DNA from: Chaetoderma sp. LZ-2023a
Taxonomy: Eukaryota; Mollusca; Caudofoveata; Chaetodermatida; Chaetodermatidae
DNA length: 64,000 bases
Assembly (NCBI GenBank): GCA_034401795.1
Contig: CM067369.1
Coordinates: forward strand, 92,685,241 to 92,749,240
Reading direction: 5' to 3'
The notes under the pieces were generated by a model. That model ran no database searches. It was not told the origin of the DNA and saw nothing but the letters and a program-made list of their open reading frames with translations. This document shows, piece after piece, positions 1-9,459 of this stretch; position 1 is the stretch's first letter; each line of letters starts with the position of its first letter. The translations under genes and the position numbers were made by a program.

Positions 1-1366
1 TGTCGCAATGAAGTTGGTAGCCGATGGATGCCTAATTCAGTACCCTTAATCTCCCCCATTGGACGGATAAACATCAGTAGTATACTGTTTGGCTCTAGTA
101 TCCGCTATGAGTATCTTTGCCGCTGTGACGATTCATTTCATTTAGATATCTATATTTATCTGTTCTCTCTCTCTCTCTCCCTCCCTCCCGCCCGCCCGCC
201 CGTTCGCCCGCCTGCCCGCCTGTCCTTCACTACCTCAGCACCTCATACCTCCCCCTCCCTCCCTTCGTATATAATAGTATAGTGTTTGTAGCTTTAGATT
301 CACAAGTTAGAGTGTCAGTTTATTTATCCACTCATGTCAACTAACTCTGTGCCATCTATACCCAGTAAACTCTGACTATCTATTTTTATGGCCATTCTAT
401 CTGAAAAATCTGTTTTGGCTGATCAGAGTATCATGCTGCATCATAAATAATTACTCTTTAATGTATTTCTATCACCGACTGCCACATGGAATTTCAATAA
501 CCATCCATGAGCCAGGAATTAAACACGACACATAGCAACGTGTACATAAACCAATTTGACACATCTAACTTCAATACATCTCCAAATTTCCACACTTGTA
601 ATGCTGAACTAAATTGTTGCAAAGGTTCTTAGCTCTTCTCAGTCATAAATGCCTATTACCCAGGATTCATAATTGACGTAATCAATGACATAATTGTGTG
701 TTCCACTTTAGCTCTATTAACTAATATCCAATGCAACCTATACAGGATTTCGGGAAATAAGGGTAGTATGGCATTTGCGAATAATTGTACTTTGTCAAAA
801 CGGCTGGGGAGGACAAAGAAACTTTAAGAGAGATCTGAATGGGAGTTGAAGCGAGCGTGAGTAGAATGAGGATGTTCGAGAGATAGGGATATATGTTGTG
901 TAGCGCGGATCGCCCTGTCGGGTACTGTAGTTCGGATCGACCGGTCGGGTACCGGCCGTACCAGCTAAGCTGGGTACGCGCCGCCTGTCCTGGATTCGTT
1001 TCCTGAACACGCCCCCTGGGTAGAGCCATAAGCGTATAAGACCCTATGAGAGAGACCGCGTTGCGAAAACGACTATGTTCGTTAGAACGCATGATGCGCA
1101 TGCGTGCGTCTAGATGCTATATTTGATAGAGCACGTAGTTTACGACCAAGATAGGATGGCGCTTTTAGTGTACCGAGATGGTGCCCTGTAATCCTTTTTA
1201 TTACCTATTACCGTTAAATCTGGCATTAATCAAGACCAGAATTCGACGGGCTTTTTAAATCTGTAAACCATTTCAAAATCGGTTAAGAAATCGCTGAGTT
1301 ATCCACGGAAAACCCTTCTTGATTATCTTCAAAATATTGCTGTGACATCATAACCACGTGGACGCA
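1..1366. other. No gene recognised; ordinary intergenic DNA
   Basis: No convincing coding frame, RNA gene or full element is visible. Positions 171-262 are a pyrimidine-rich tract. Positions 890-1100 are richer in GC and CpG than the surroundings and include an open minus-strand frame (721-1101) without recognisable domains, which I do not call a gene. The stretch ends at the heat-shock-type promoter near 1.37 kb. Confidence 0.6.
171..262. repeat. Pyrimidine-rich low-complexity tract
   Basis: Runs of CT, CCCTCC and CGCCC-type repeats make up most of this stretch. It produces a spurious Pro/Ser-rich open frame on the plus strand. Confidence 0.8.
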
Positions 1367-1374
1367 GAACGTCT

Positions 1375-1394
1375 AGAATGTTCTAGAACATTCG
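1375..1394 (+). promoter_or_regulatory. Heat shock element, four perfect units
   Basis: GAA at 1376-1378, TTC at 1381-1383, GAA at 1386-1388 and TTC at 1391-1393 are spaced exactly five bases apart. Together they form a perfect 18 bp palindrome (1376-1393). Alternating GAA/TTC units at this spacing are the known binding site of trimeric heat shock factor (HSF1 family). The site lies about 85 bp upstream of a TATA box, which is the usual layout of hsp70-type promoters. Four consecutive perfect units are unlikely by chance next to CCAAT and TATA motifs. Confidence 0.8.
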
Positions 1395-1419
1395 GCTGCG
1401 CTATTATTAGCTACGCGCT

Positions 1420-1487
1420 GATTGGCTGTTGCTCGAACGATGATTGGCTGGAGCCTGCGCCTGTGACATCGCGAGGAGTATAAAAGG
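1420..1487 (+). promoter_or_regulatory. CCAAT boxes and TATA box of a heat-shock-type promoter
   Basis: Two inverted CCAAT boxes (GATTGGCT at 1420-1427 and again at 1442-1449) are followed by TATAAAAGG at 1479-1487. With the heat shock element at 1375-1394 this gives an HSE-CCAAT-TATA order pointing right, with transcription expected to start near 1510. No heat-shock gene follows: within about 20-50 bp the sequence becomes reverse-transcriptase-like. The promoter is therefore either the broken 5' end of a host heat-shock gene cut by a LINE insertion, or a promoter now driving the LINE fragment. Confidence 0.7.
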
Positions 1488-1576
1488 AGACGTGATCCAG
1501 AGATCGAGAGGCACAAATATGCGAAGATAGACCGTGCACGTAAGACCATGTAGAAAGTTCTGGACATAGTCTCACG

Positions 1577-3187
1577 GTGGTGCAAAAAAATGGCTTCAAA
1601 CTGTCTGCGGAAAAAACAGTTCAAATCAATTTTACCAATGTTAAATACATAAACCATGATGCAAATCTGTACCTCAATGGTCAGAAAGTCAAGACATGTG
1701 CTGAAGCCAAATTCCTGGGACTAACATTTGACAGAAAGCTCACGTGGAACCCCCACATCAAGAGTCTGAGGGAGAGATGCTTCAAGCAATTAAATCTCCA
1801 TCGCTCATTAACAAAGCACACCTGGGGTGCAGACCTGCCGAGCATGCTTATGCTATACCGCGGCCTAATCCTGTCAAGGATAGACTATGGATGCGAAGCA
1901 TACGCCACAGCGAGAAAGTCACTGTTAGAAACCATTGACACTCTCCAAACAAAATGCCTGCGCATTTGCTGTGGTGCCTCACAGAGTAGCCCTCGAGATG
2001 CAATCAACGTAGAGTGTGGAGAAATCCCATTAGATCTGCGAAGAGAGGAACGGCTTCTCAAATTCTGGACATACCTACAAAGCTCTGCACCCACCCACCC
2101 CACCAGGGAGGTATGTCTTCCATGCAAGGAGCACCTAAGACACAAGGTACTGCCCAAAATGACCAAAAAGACCAAACCACCAGGCCTGTTAATGACAGAG
2201 CTCGTCAGTGCCACTGAACTGGTAAACGTCGAAATAGAAAGCTCAAGGCCGGCTCCTGACCCGCCATGGCTACTTCCGCAGATCAAGGCGCATGACAGCC
2301 TATCCTCACAGATAAGCAAGAAAGACCCACCAGCGCTAATCAAGAGCTACGCTCTGGAAAACATTGACAACAGATGGAAGGAGCACAGGAAAATCTATAC
2401 CGACGCCTCCAAAATGCCCTACTCTGGCGAATGCGGAGCAGGAGTAGTCATAGGCAACCAGGAAGAAGTCCTCAAGTACAAGCTTCCGAATCACCTGTCA
2501 ATATTCACAGCCGAACTGGTGGCAATTAAAAAGGCTCTAGAATGGATTAAAACAGCAAATCCAGGCAAATACGTTATACTCACAGACTCACTAAGCTCAG
2601 TGAAGAGCTTCAAATCTAGCAGCAGCAAGAGCAGGGACAACCTAATCAAGGAAATCCGGCAGCTGTATGCAACTGTGGTGACTGACAACAACACCGTGGA
2701 CATCGACTGGGTCCCAAGCCATGTTGACATTAAAGGCAATGAACAGGCAGACGAGGCAGCCAAGCAAGCGCTCAAAGATGGAACTATGACCAGCATAGGA
2801 CTCTCAAAGTCCGAAGCGAACGCCCTGGTCAAAAGCCACATCAACAGCAAATGGCAAAGACAATGGGACGAAAGCACAACTGGCAGATCCCTGTACAGAG
2901 TCGTCCCTGCAGTCAAACGCAAATACCAAAACCACATCCCAGGACGCCAAGGCGACATTGTATTACGCCACATCAGAATGGGTCGGATCAGCATTAACCA
3001 GACACGAAAAAAACTCAACCTGTCAGACACAGACCAATGTGAGGCCTGCAAGGAAACTGAAACTCTAGACCACTTCTTCCTACGGTGCACTGAATATGCA
3101 GACATTAGAAAGGAACTCATCAATACGCTGAGAAAGGGACACTTCAATCTTGACCCTATAGAAGACATTATAGCGATGCGTGACTGA
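1577..3187 (+). CDS. LINE ORF2 C-terminal part: RT thumb, RNase H, zinc knuckle
   Basis: A 536-residue open frame without internal stops; it starts only because the upstream part is out of frame, so the first residue is not a true start. Residues 1-190 match the end of a non-LTR reverse transcriptase (NGFKLS near the start, then a conserved connection region). Residues 270-400 are a ribonuclease H type I domain with all four acidic residues in order: Asp276 in YTDAS, Glu313 in TAEL, Asp337 in LTDS and Asp392 in QADEAA. Residues 488-504 form a C-x2-C-x7-H-x4-C zinc-knuckle-like motif typical of Jockey/I-type LINEs. RNase H would remove template RNA during insertion. The RT active site is absent, so the protein could not retrotranspose, but the RNase H domain looks undamaged. 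Confidence 0.85.
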   Translation: MVQKNGFKLSAEKTVQINFTNVKYINHDANLYLNGQKVKTCAEAKFLGLTFDRKLTWNPHIKSLRERCFKQLNLHRSLTKHTWGADLPSMLMLYRGLILSRIDYGCEAYATARKSLLETIDTLQTKCLRICCGASQSSPRDAINVECGEIPLDLRREERLLKFWTYLQSSAPTHPTREVCLPCKEHLRHKVLPKMTKKTKPPGLLMTELVSATELVNVEIESSRPAPDPPWLLPQIKAHDSLSSQISKKDPPALIKSYALENIDNRWKEHRKIYTDASKMPYSGECGAGVVIGNQEEVLKYKLPNHLSIFTAELVAIKKALEWIKTANPGKYVILTDSLSSVKSFKSSSSKSRDNLIKEIRQLYATVVTDNNTVDIDWVPSHVDIKGNEQADEAAKQALKDGTMTSIGLSKSEANALVKSHINSKWQRQWDESTTGRSLYRVVPAVKRKYQNHIPGRQGDIVLRHIRMGRISINQTRKKLNLSDTDQCEACKETETLDHFFLRCTEYADIRKELINTLRKGHFNLDPIEDIIAMRD

Positions 3188-3298
3188 CAGATCAACCACG
3201 AATTAATCAAGTTCGTGCTTGCATCGGACAAACACATCACATAATCAGAACACATTCTGATTAGCCCAAGACACCGACCGAGACAACAACTGAGACAA

Positions 3299-3483
3299 CC
3301 CTCGTGAGGTGTCAGGTCCGAAACGCAAATCACTTCCCCTAGGCGCATGAGGTGTCAGGTCCGAGGGGAATCGCATCACACTTTTTCCCCTAGGCGCATG
3401 AGGTGTCAGGTCCGAGGGGAAATACGTGTAAGCGAACGATTTGCTGTGTGCATGACCTATACAGTATGTTATCTCTGATGTCA
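3299..3483 (+). repeat. Hairpin-rich repeat, copy 1
   Basis: About 185 bp that recur almost unchanged at 3692-3882. The unit contains three GAGGTGTCAGGTCCGA segments. Two of them sit inside TTCCCCT...AGGGGAA inverted repeats and could fold into hairpins. It follows the LINE stop codon by about 110 bp. Confidence 0.85.
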
Positions 3484-3524
3484 AAAAAGCAAACACGTGA
3501 GACGGCGCAAGAAGCACTCTTCTG

Positions 3525-3691
3525 CGGCCTCTACGACCCCGGCCTGTCCTGCGGCACTTACTGCCTTCCAATCCCCAGCCTCTACCGTGGCATTTAGTGC
3601 CTTCCCACCATCGACCTCTACGGCTATTGCGGCATTTACTGCCACCCTACCACCGACCCCTATGGTCACTGCAGCATTTACTGCCTCACCA
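3525..3691 (+). repeat. Degenerate minisatellite, about 54 bp period
   Basis: Three imperfect copies of a unit containing a GGCATTTACTGCC-like core separate the two hairpin-rich repeats. The plus-strand open frame over it is rich in Ala, Thr, Ser and Pro and is probably a by-product of the repeat. Confidence 0.65.
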
Positions 3692-3882
3692 CCCTCGTGA
3701 GGTGTCAGGTTCGAGGAGAAACGCAAATCACTTCCCCTAGGCGCATGAGGTGTCAGATCCGAGGGGAATCGCATCACACTTTTTCCCCTAGGCGCATGAG
3801 GTGTCAGGTCCGAGGGGAAATATGTGTAAGCGAATGATTTGCTGTGTTGCATGGCCTATAAAGTATGTTATCTGTGATGTCA
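3692..3882 (+). repeat. Hairpin-rich repeat, copy 2
   Basis: Second copy of the 3299-3483 repeat with a handful of substitutions, in the same orientation. The two copies share the 5' edge (CCCTCGTGAGG) and a common 3' edge ending in GATGTCA. Confidence 0.85.
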
Positions 3883-4065
3883 TTCTATGAATGTTACTAA
3901 ATTCTTGAAAACTTTTTATCTGGCTTGACTATTCCACTTAAGGATCGTGACATTGTCATGAATTGATGACCCAGAGTATGTGAGTACATGCCCCAAAACA
4001 CCTGTCCACACTGTCTGTTTTCTCCTTCTTTTTCTTTCAGCATTGTTCCCCTCCTTTTCTTTCAG

Positions 4066-4235
4066 AGCCAGAGCTGGAGCTGGAGCTAAAATGCAGCAAC
4101 GAAAACAACAATGACAGACGGGCAGAAAGACAGATGGAGGACTGGAATGGACAACAGAACAACAGATGGGCCGGCCTGGCGGCGGACCGCGAGGGATATG
4201 GACGTGTGTCCATCTCATTCGTGGCCCGTAGGCAG
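4066..4235 (+). other. Possible isolated exon (unrecognised)
   Basis: A frame open for 170 bp lies between a strong acceptor (pyrimidine-rich tract ending TTTCTTTCAG at 4065) and a donor-like CAG|GTATG at 4235. The frame encodes a short Glu-Leu repeat, then a hydrophilic Asn/Gln/Arg-rich segment. No family is recognised and no neighbouring exon is found. It may be a fossil exon or coincidence. Confidence 0.25.
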
Positions 4236-5934
4236 GTATGCTTGTCTGTCGAACAGACTGACAAACCAATCAACAAATTGACAGACTGACGGACAACTCT
4301 GGGCACAGCAAGCTGCTGGAGTACGCTTAAGCAATGTACTTGGCCCCACTTGCTCAGTCTTCTCGGATGGGACTTTAAACTGAGGTCCCGTCATACAGTG
4401 CCCCTCACTGTGTGAACGTGAGCTAGGGTTAGGTAGGCAAGAAATTTCGGCATAGTCAAAGTAAACCGGATGCTGAATGGATCCCTCCTCGGATGGAACC
4501 ACGCAACATACGGATTACAAAACCAAAACCAAATTGCTAGAATTAGAATCTTTCGGAATTTTCGAGGGGACTATGGAGGGATGTAACCCGGATGACTGAT
4601 CGAGTTCGTCCTCGAACGGACACAGTCACCATACGGGCTACCTAACCAATCAAAATCAAACAAGTGCGCGCTGGTGCCTGCTCGGATGATGGCCAGAAGA
4701 CCAAATGGGTCCCAGGACCCGAAAGACCCCACACCCCAACCTCCCCACTCCCCCCAAAGGGGCCGGGAGGTCTCTGACCTAAAGCCCCCCCCCCCTTGGG
4801 TGCATCAGGTCATAAGACCGTACGCACCTCCCCCGACCCAACACCTACCCCATCCCTTCCCCACCCCTGTTAGGTCCAGGTTAGGCCATCCCCATTACAC
4901 ACGCCCAAGCATGAGGAGCAACAAAAAAAAGCCATGGAAAAGAACAGCAACATGAGACAAAATCGAGAGACAACGATCAACACACACACACACACACACA
5001 CACAGGGAGAGACACAAGCTAATGCACAAACCGACGTCACAAGAATTCACAAGAATTCAACAGAAACCATAAAGGCCAGGCGTGAGTCTAGACCCTAGCA
5101 TTGGGAACTAGCATATAAACGCCTCAAATATTACAACACACACACACACGAGATCGAGAGGATCCTCGGCCAGGGGCCAAACCGGTTGGATCCATACCAG
5201 CTACTATCAGCGCAACAGACAATACGCTTATTACTTCGCTATGTGTCAGGTTTTTCTCCCGTAGCTGGCAGTTGCCCAACCCACCGCACTAAAACAATTT
5301 TGTAACTCCCTACTTACGGGAGTAATTTGGAACTTTCTGATTACTGTTCACGAATATCAATGTCTACTTCGGAACACAAATTTGTCGTGAGGCCTTTACG
5401 GCCTGAATATGTGATTCTACAGATGTAGAGGCAGGATGTTCTTTGATGGATGACTCGCCAGATCTGCCGGCCATGCCTAAAAGTGGTATTTCAACTGTCA
5501 CCGCACTAATATCGTGTAGGTTCTTCTAACTTTCGACCGCATAAGTACACTCTGCCCAGTGCGTCTTCAGAGCTGGCTGACGTACCCAGCACCGTGAAGA
5601 TTTGTTTTGTATCTTCGTTTGCCTCTGACAACACCCGCTTGTGATCGGGTTGTTTACAACTTCCATCCGTGTCATCGGTGTATGGGAACTTTCTTCACCA
5701 CAGTAGTACTATCGTATCTTTTGCTGACTGCTCGTTAGACATCCTATTAGGCTTACAGCGCTGAGCGATGTTCTCCCGCCATGAGTGTTCTTGCTGAAAT
5801 GTTGTTTGCGGAAAACAGCTTGTGGGAACCAACCTGCGGGAACTTTCCAGCTTCCTGAGAATGCATCAACGCACGTCAACTACGAATGACGTATCAATTT
5901 CAGTAACACGGTGGCCTAACTTAAGAATGACTAC
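4236..5934. other. No gene recognised; repeats and simple sequence
   Basis: Positions 4364-4398 hold a GGATGGGACTTTAAACTGAG-type segment resembling conserved tails seen in some metazoan SINEs and LINEs (recollection, weak). Positions 4674-4955 are very C-rich with poly-C runs and give a spurious Pro-rich frame. (CA)n lies at 4981-5003 and a shorter one near 5137-5149. From 5200 to 5934 I see no intact frame; short stretches look like decayed coding sequence but cannot be assigned. It leads into the element beginning near 5935. Confidence 0.45.
4981..5003. repeat. (CA)n microsatellite
   Basis: About eleven uninterrupted CA units. Confidence 0.9.
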
Positions 5935-8131
5935 CGAGTATTCAAGTAACTATACTTCACAATTTAATTATTTCTCTATTTGTATTTCGTTAATTATATT
6001 GTATCCGTAAGAACAGTCCCGATGACTAAAAGGTACCATAACGGCCTTCGGACCGCTAGTTATAATTTCTGTATTTGTTTATAGTTATTCTCATTTTCTG
6101 CAATGTGTTGCTAACCGCACTATAGTAGGTTCGTTAACCTGTACTAAGATATATAACTTTGATCATTTGATACCGTATTGATTGTTCTGGTTAGATTATG
6201 TATATATATATATGGCCAGTGACCATCAGTTCATATGTTTTGCTTATTTATAGAAAACATAGGACTGCAGTGCACATAGGAAACACTATACAGCAACACT
6301 TATATATGCAGCACTTTCTCCCGCCACCAACAAATTTTCACTGAGGTCGCTGTCCATGCTATAACTCTGTTTATCCCGGCATGCTACCGACTAAACCTCT
6401 ACTATTCAGCTCGATAGGATAGGTTCAAAATGAGACACTCTCTTCATTGCATACTCTTCCGGCAGTGCGATAATCTAGCCCCGCACTACGGTAAGACTCA
6501 TAACTCCAAGATTTTGTCTCTCTTCATATTCCTCTTAGCCATGTGGCTTCTTAATTGTTTGGATGTCCCTATCCGCACCATGGGCTGATCTGACTCTGGG
6601 AAACTATTGGGGTTTCCGAGCGGTGATGGCCAGGGTTTGGTGTGACATACATTTGCCTTGTATCTTTGGATACTTAGTAGTTAGCACTTTAGCCAATGTA
6701 GAAAAGCACTGCGAAAACATATATTAATTATTATTTTTATTACTGAAAAAACCTCCCACACCGCAGTGCAAAACTGGCAACTTGTATATAAACCTAACGA
6801 CAGGTTAAATGATTAGTTCCATAGGACCCGGTGATGGGCGAGATAAGTATCCCAACCGAATTCCATAAGAATGTCTGGGCATGATATTTAGATCTGCCAC
6901 ACCCTTACGGGAAGGGCATTTACAGTGGGTATTCGTCTCTCTCACCCCCACCATAACGACAGGACAATGGTCTAATAATGCTTTCGTGAAAAGTAACCTA
7001 TGTCTTGTAACGTTTTATGTGGTTACGGAGCGGGATGTCCGGATTCTTATCCAGTTCAGAGATCTTACTATGTAACATGTATGAGCGCTGTCTTCAGTAT
7101 TGATGTCGTGGGACATCTGTTCTCAAAGACAGCCGTGTCTAATAGCTAGGTAGATACCAGCCAGTTGCGGCCAAAAATAGTTCTTGTTTTGAAAACAACT
7201 AAACGCTAATTAAGCAAAGCAGAAGGCCCGCATAAATAATGCGGCAACTACTAACTCAGCATACTAAGAATCACATAAGATGGTGACTATGGAATCCATC
7301 GGGAATCGCTCGTCCTGTCTTCACGTAAAACAGCACGCATCCCTATAGACATAATCTCACTAGGTATGGTCTTTTCTTTCTCAAGCATTTTTGGTTGAAA
7401 TATTAGAGTGGGCCCATTCTTGCCTACTACTCTTCTCCAGCTCTAAGCAGTGGCGACACCTTCCTGAGACGGAAGCCAACGCGAGGCACTTGCCTCTCGC
7501 AAGGATTGAGCGACGACGGTCCATGCGAGGATAATACTCCTCACCCAAACTAGCACTAGGGGTAGTGCCAGCGTGAGGCACATAACTTTTCGTCCGAGAT
7601 AATCTTCTTCCTTTCAGTCTAGAGGTATAATAACTTATATTAAGTTAATTAGTTACGTCTCATGTATGGGAGCCTCCCTTGCGGGGACCTACGAGGCTGT
7701 GTGGTACCTCCGGGAGCCCGATGTTTAAAAGTTCATCTACCTGTCTCTATGTCTCGTATTTTCGTATGCTCTTATTTTAGTTTTATCTAGCAAATATTTA
7801 ATTGTTTAGGTAAAATCATTGTATAGACTTATGTTCTTAGGTCACCAAGATCCATGGATCACGAAATTGCTTTGGATGGGCATACTGGTCACACACAAAT
7901 TCTTGGGATGAGACTGTTGTATTTAATGTTCGCGACGATGGTCGCACGGCCCCACCGGAATGATTGAGTTCCACCGGCCTTAGGAGCCGGTTTTTGTTAC
8001 CCGCAGGGCAGTCTCGTACAAGGTCCGTCACCCCGAGACTGGATGCTAACCAGCATCATCACTCGTCGTGCACTTGCGGTGCGGCGAGTCGACATGATAC
8101 ACCGGAACGGCCCGACACTACCCGGCGAGCT
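5935..8131 (+). mobile_element. Unclassified 2.2 kb repeat element, copy A
   Basis: This stretch is colinear over its whole length with the reverse complement of 40935-38814. The match ends abruptly on the right at the same motif in both copies (GCGAGCTACA). Most of it is non-coding and diverged, suggesting an LTR or long leader. The last 240 bp carry a conserved protein-level match shared with copy B: a TNSWD...TAPPE segment, then an STGLR segment and a terminal SCTCG. Copy A has one in-frame stop there (TGA after TAPPE). Conservation at protein level implies that an ORF begins here in intact relatives. I do not recognise the family. An env-like remnant next to copy B would fit a retrovirus-like LTR element, but this is inference. 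Confidence 0.6.
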
Positions 8132-9036
8132 ACAGTACGAACCGGCCCAGTCTATCTGGGTACGGGACGGCCTGGTCTGGTACGCTTCAAGCTCAGCCCT
8201 CCTGGGCAGCCTAAGGCATGCGCATATAGCCACATAATAGAGGATCAGAATAAGTCCGTGAGATCGCCCGATGCGCATGTGCGGCCATGAGAGGTAGCCA
8301 GCATACGCGCGTCAGAGTGTGAAGAATGGCAACTTATGGATATACATTGCCTGCTAAGCTAACTTGGTCAGGACAGGCCCCTCCTCGCTTTTCTGGATAG
8401 CTGTAATACTAGAAATGAACGAGGAACACAACATTTCTTACAGAAAGAAAATCGGGTCAGAACTGGCGGAGATATAGAATAAAAGCGCACTATTTTGAGC
8501 TCCAACTAAAAGTGACACCGATAGCGCACGTACTTGGTAGGTTGAAGGCCAGCAATCACGTGGTCAGCGCCCATACCTCGTATACAGCACATGCGCGCTA
8601 ATTAGCTGAGTCTCGCTGGTGCTACATCACCATTTTGTATAAAACAAGTACACATATTGATGCAAGGCATCAATGGTAAATAGCATGCCCGGACATTATT
8701 ATAATTCTCAGAATAAACTCAACGGTTTCGTGAGAAAATGAAATTATATAAAGGCATACAAGCCACTCATGACAAAAATATAGGCAGAAAATTACATAAA
8801 AGGAATATATCTTACAAAAGGATGTGGGCAGTATTATGTATGGGCTTTGAAAAGCAGCTTATATTTTGCATCAGTCTGATCATCTTTCCCTTCATCTTTT
8901 TCTCAAGACCAAACACGTTAAAAGAAAGAGAGAGAGAGGAACAGAAAGAAAATTAAGAGCAGTCAGAGATGAGAGAAATGCACTACTGCACCAACAGGGA
9001 GTATCAGATCAAATCTGGGTCATTCGGTATCAACAA
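8132..9036. other. No gene recognised
   Basis: AT-rich sequence between copy A and the LINE foldback. The last 150 bp, including a GA-rich run near 8924-8950, may belong to the LINE 5' region in plus orientation, but no domain is visible. Confidence 0.5.
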
Positions 9037-9459
9037 CTTGCGACGATAAAGAAATCAGCAAAGCCAGCATCCTAGTCAGTAGAAAATCGGTGCAAGAAGC
9101 AGATCTTGAGATCCATTCAAACAGATTGAATAATGCTTTAAAGAATATTTTAAACCCAAAATGTATGTACACAAATCTTGATACCTTCTTAAACAAGCGC
9201 GAAGAGCTTGCAATACGCATCAAAGATACATCTCCAGATAGCATTGGCATCACTGAGCTAAAACTAAAAAAAGCTTCGACCAAACTATAGACAGTAGAAC
9301 TAAATGTTAGTGGCGATGATTGATGTTACAGCGTTGATACTGCAGGTGGTAGAGCAGCTATTTACACTAAAAGCCCATTCTGACCGCATACATTACAATA
9401 TGTTAGATCATGTACACGCTTGGACTGAATGCTATTTTGGTAGGTTGGATGCATCTGGA
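9037..9459 (+). repeat. LINE foldback, left arm
   Basis: This arm is the inverted counterpart of 10666-11058, nearly identical over about 400 bp except for a short segment kept here and deleted in the right arm (coding the MYTNLDTFLN region). It carries the start of a LINE endonuclease region in plus orientation. Arms this similar imply a recent inversion or duplication, and the locus could fold into a long hairpin. Confidence 0.9.

Larger units (their letters stand above)
1530..3900 (+). mobile_element. 5'-truncated LINE retrotransposon (Jockey/I-like, with RNase H)
   Basis: Reverse-transcriptase-like sequence begins near 1530: the stretch encoding a WCKK-type segment is one base out of frame with the long ORF, across a run of seven A at 1583-1589. 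It continues through the RT thumb region, an RNase H domain and a terminal zinc-knuckle-like motif, and stops at 3187. The endonuclease and the catalytic RT core are missing, as is typical of 5' truncation during target-primed reverse transcription. Non-coding sequence to about 3900, with duplicated hairpin repeats, may be the 3' region, but the 3' end and target-site duplications could not be fixed. Assignment to the Jockey/I group rests on RNase H plus the C-terminal CCHC motif. Confidence 0.8.

Noticed and set aside
721-1101. 126-codon minus-strand ORF
   Set aside because: No recognisable domain and composition like the surrounding GC-rich patch.
2491-3348. 285-codon minus-strand ORF
   Set aside because: Antisense shadow of the RNase H frame of the LINE; low-complexity Leu/Ser-rich product.
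4674-4955. Pro-rich ORF
   Set aside because: Caused by a C-rich low-complexity stretch.
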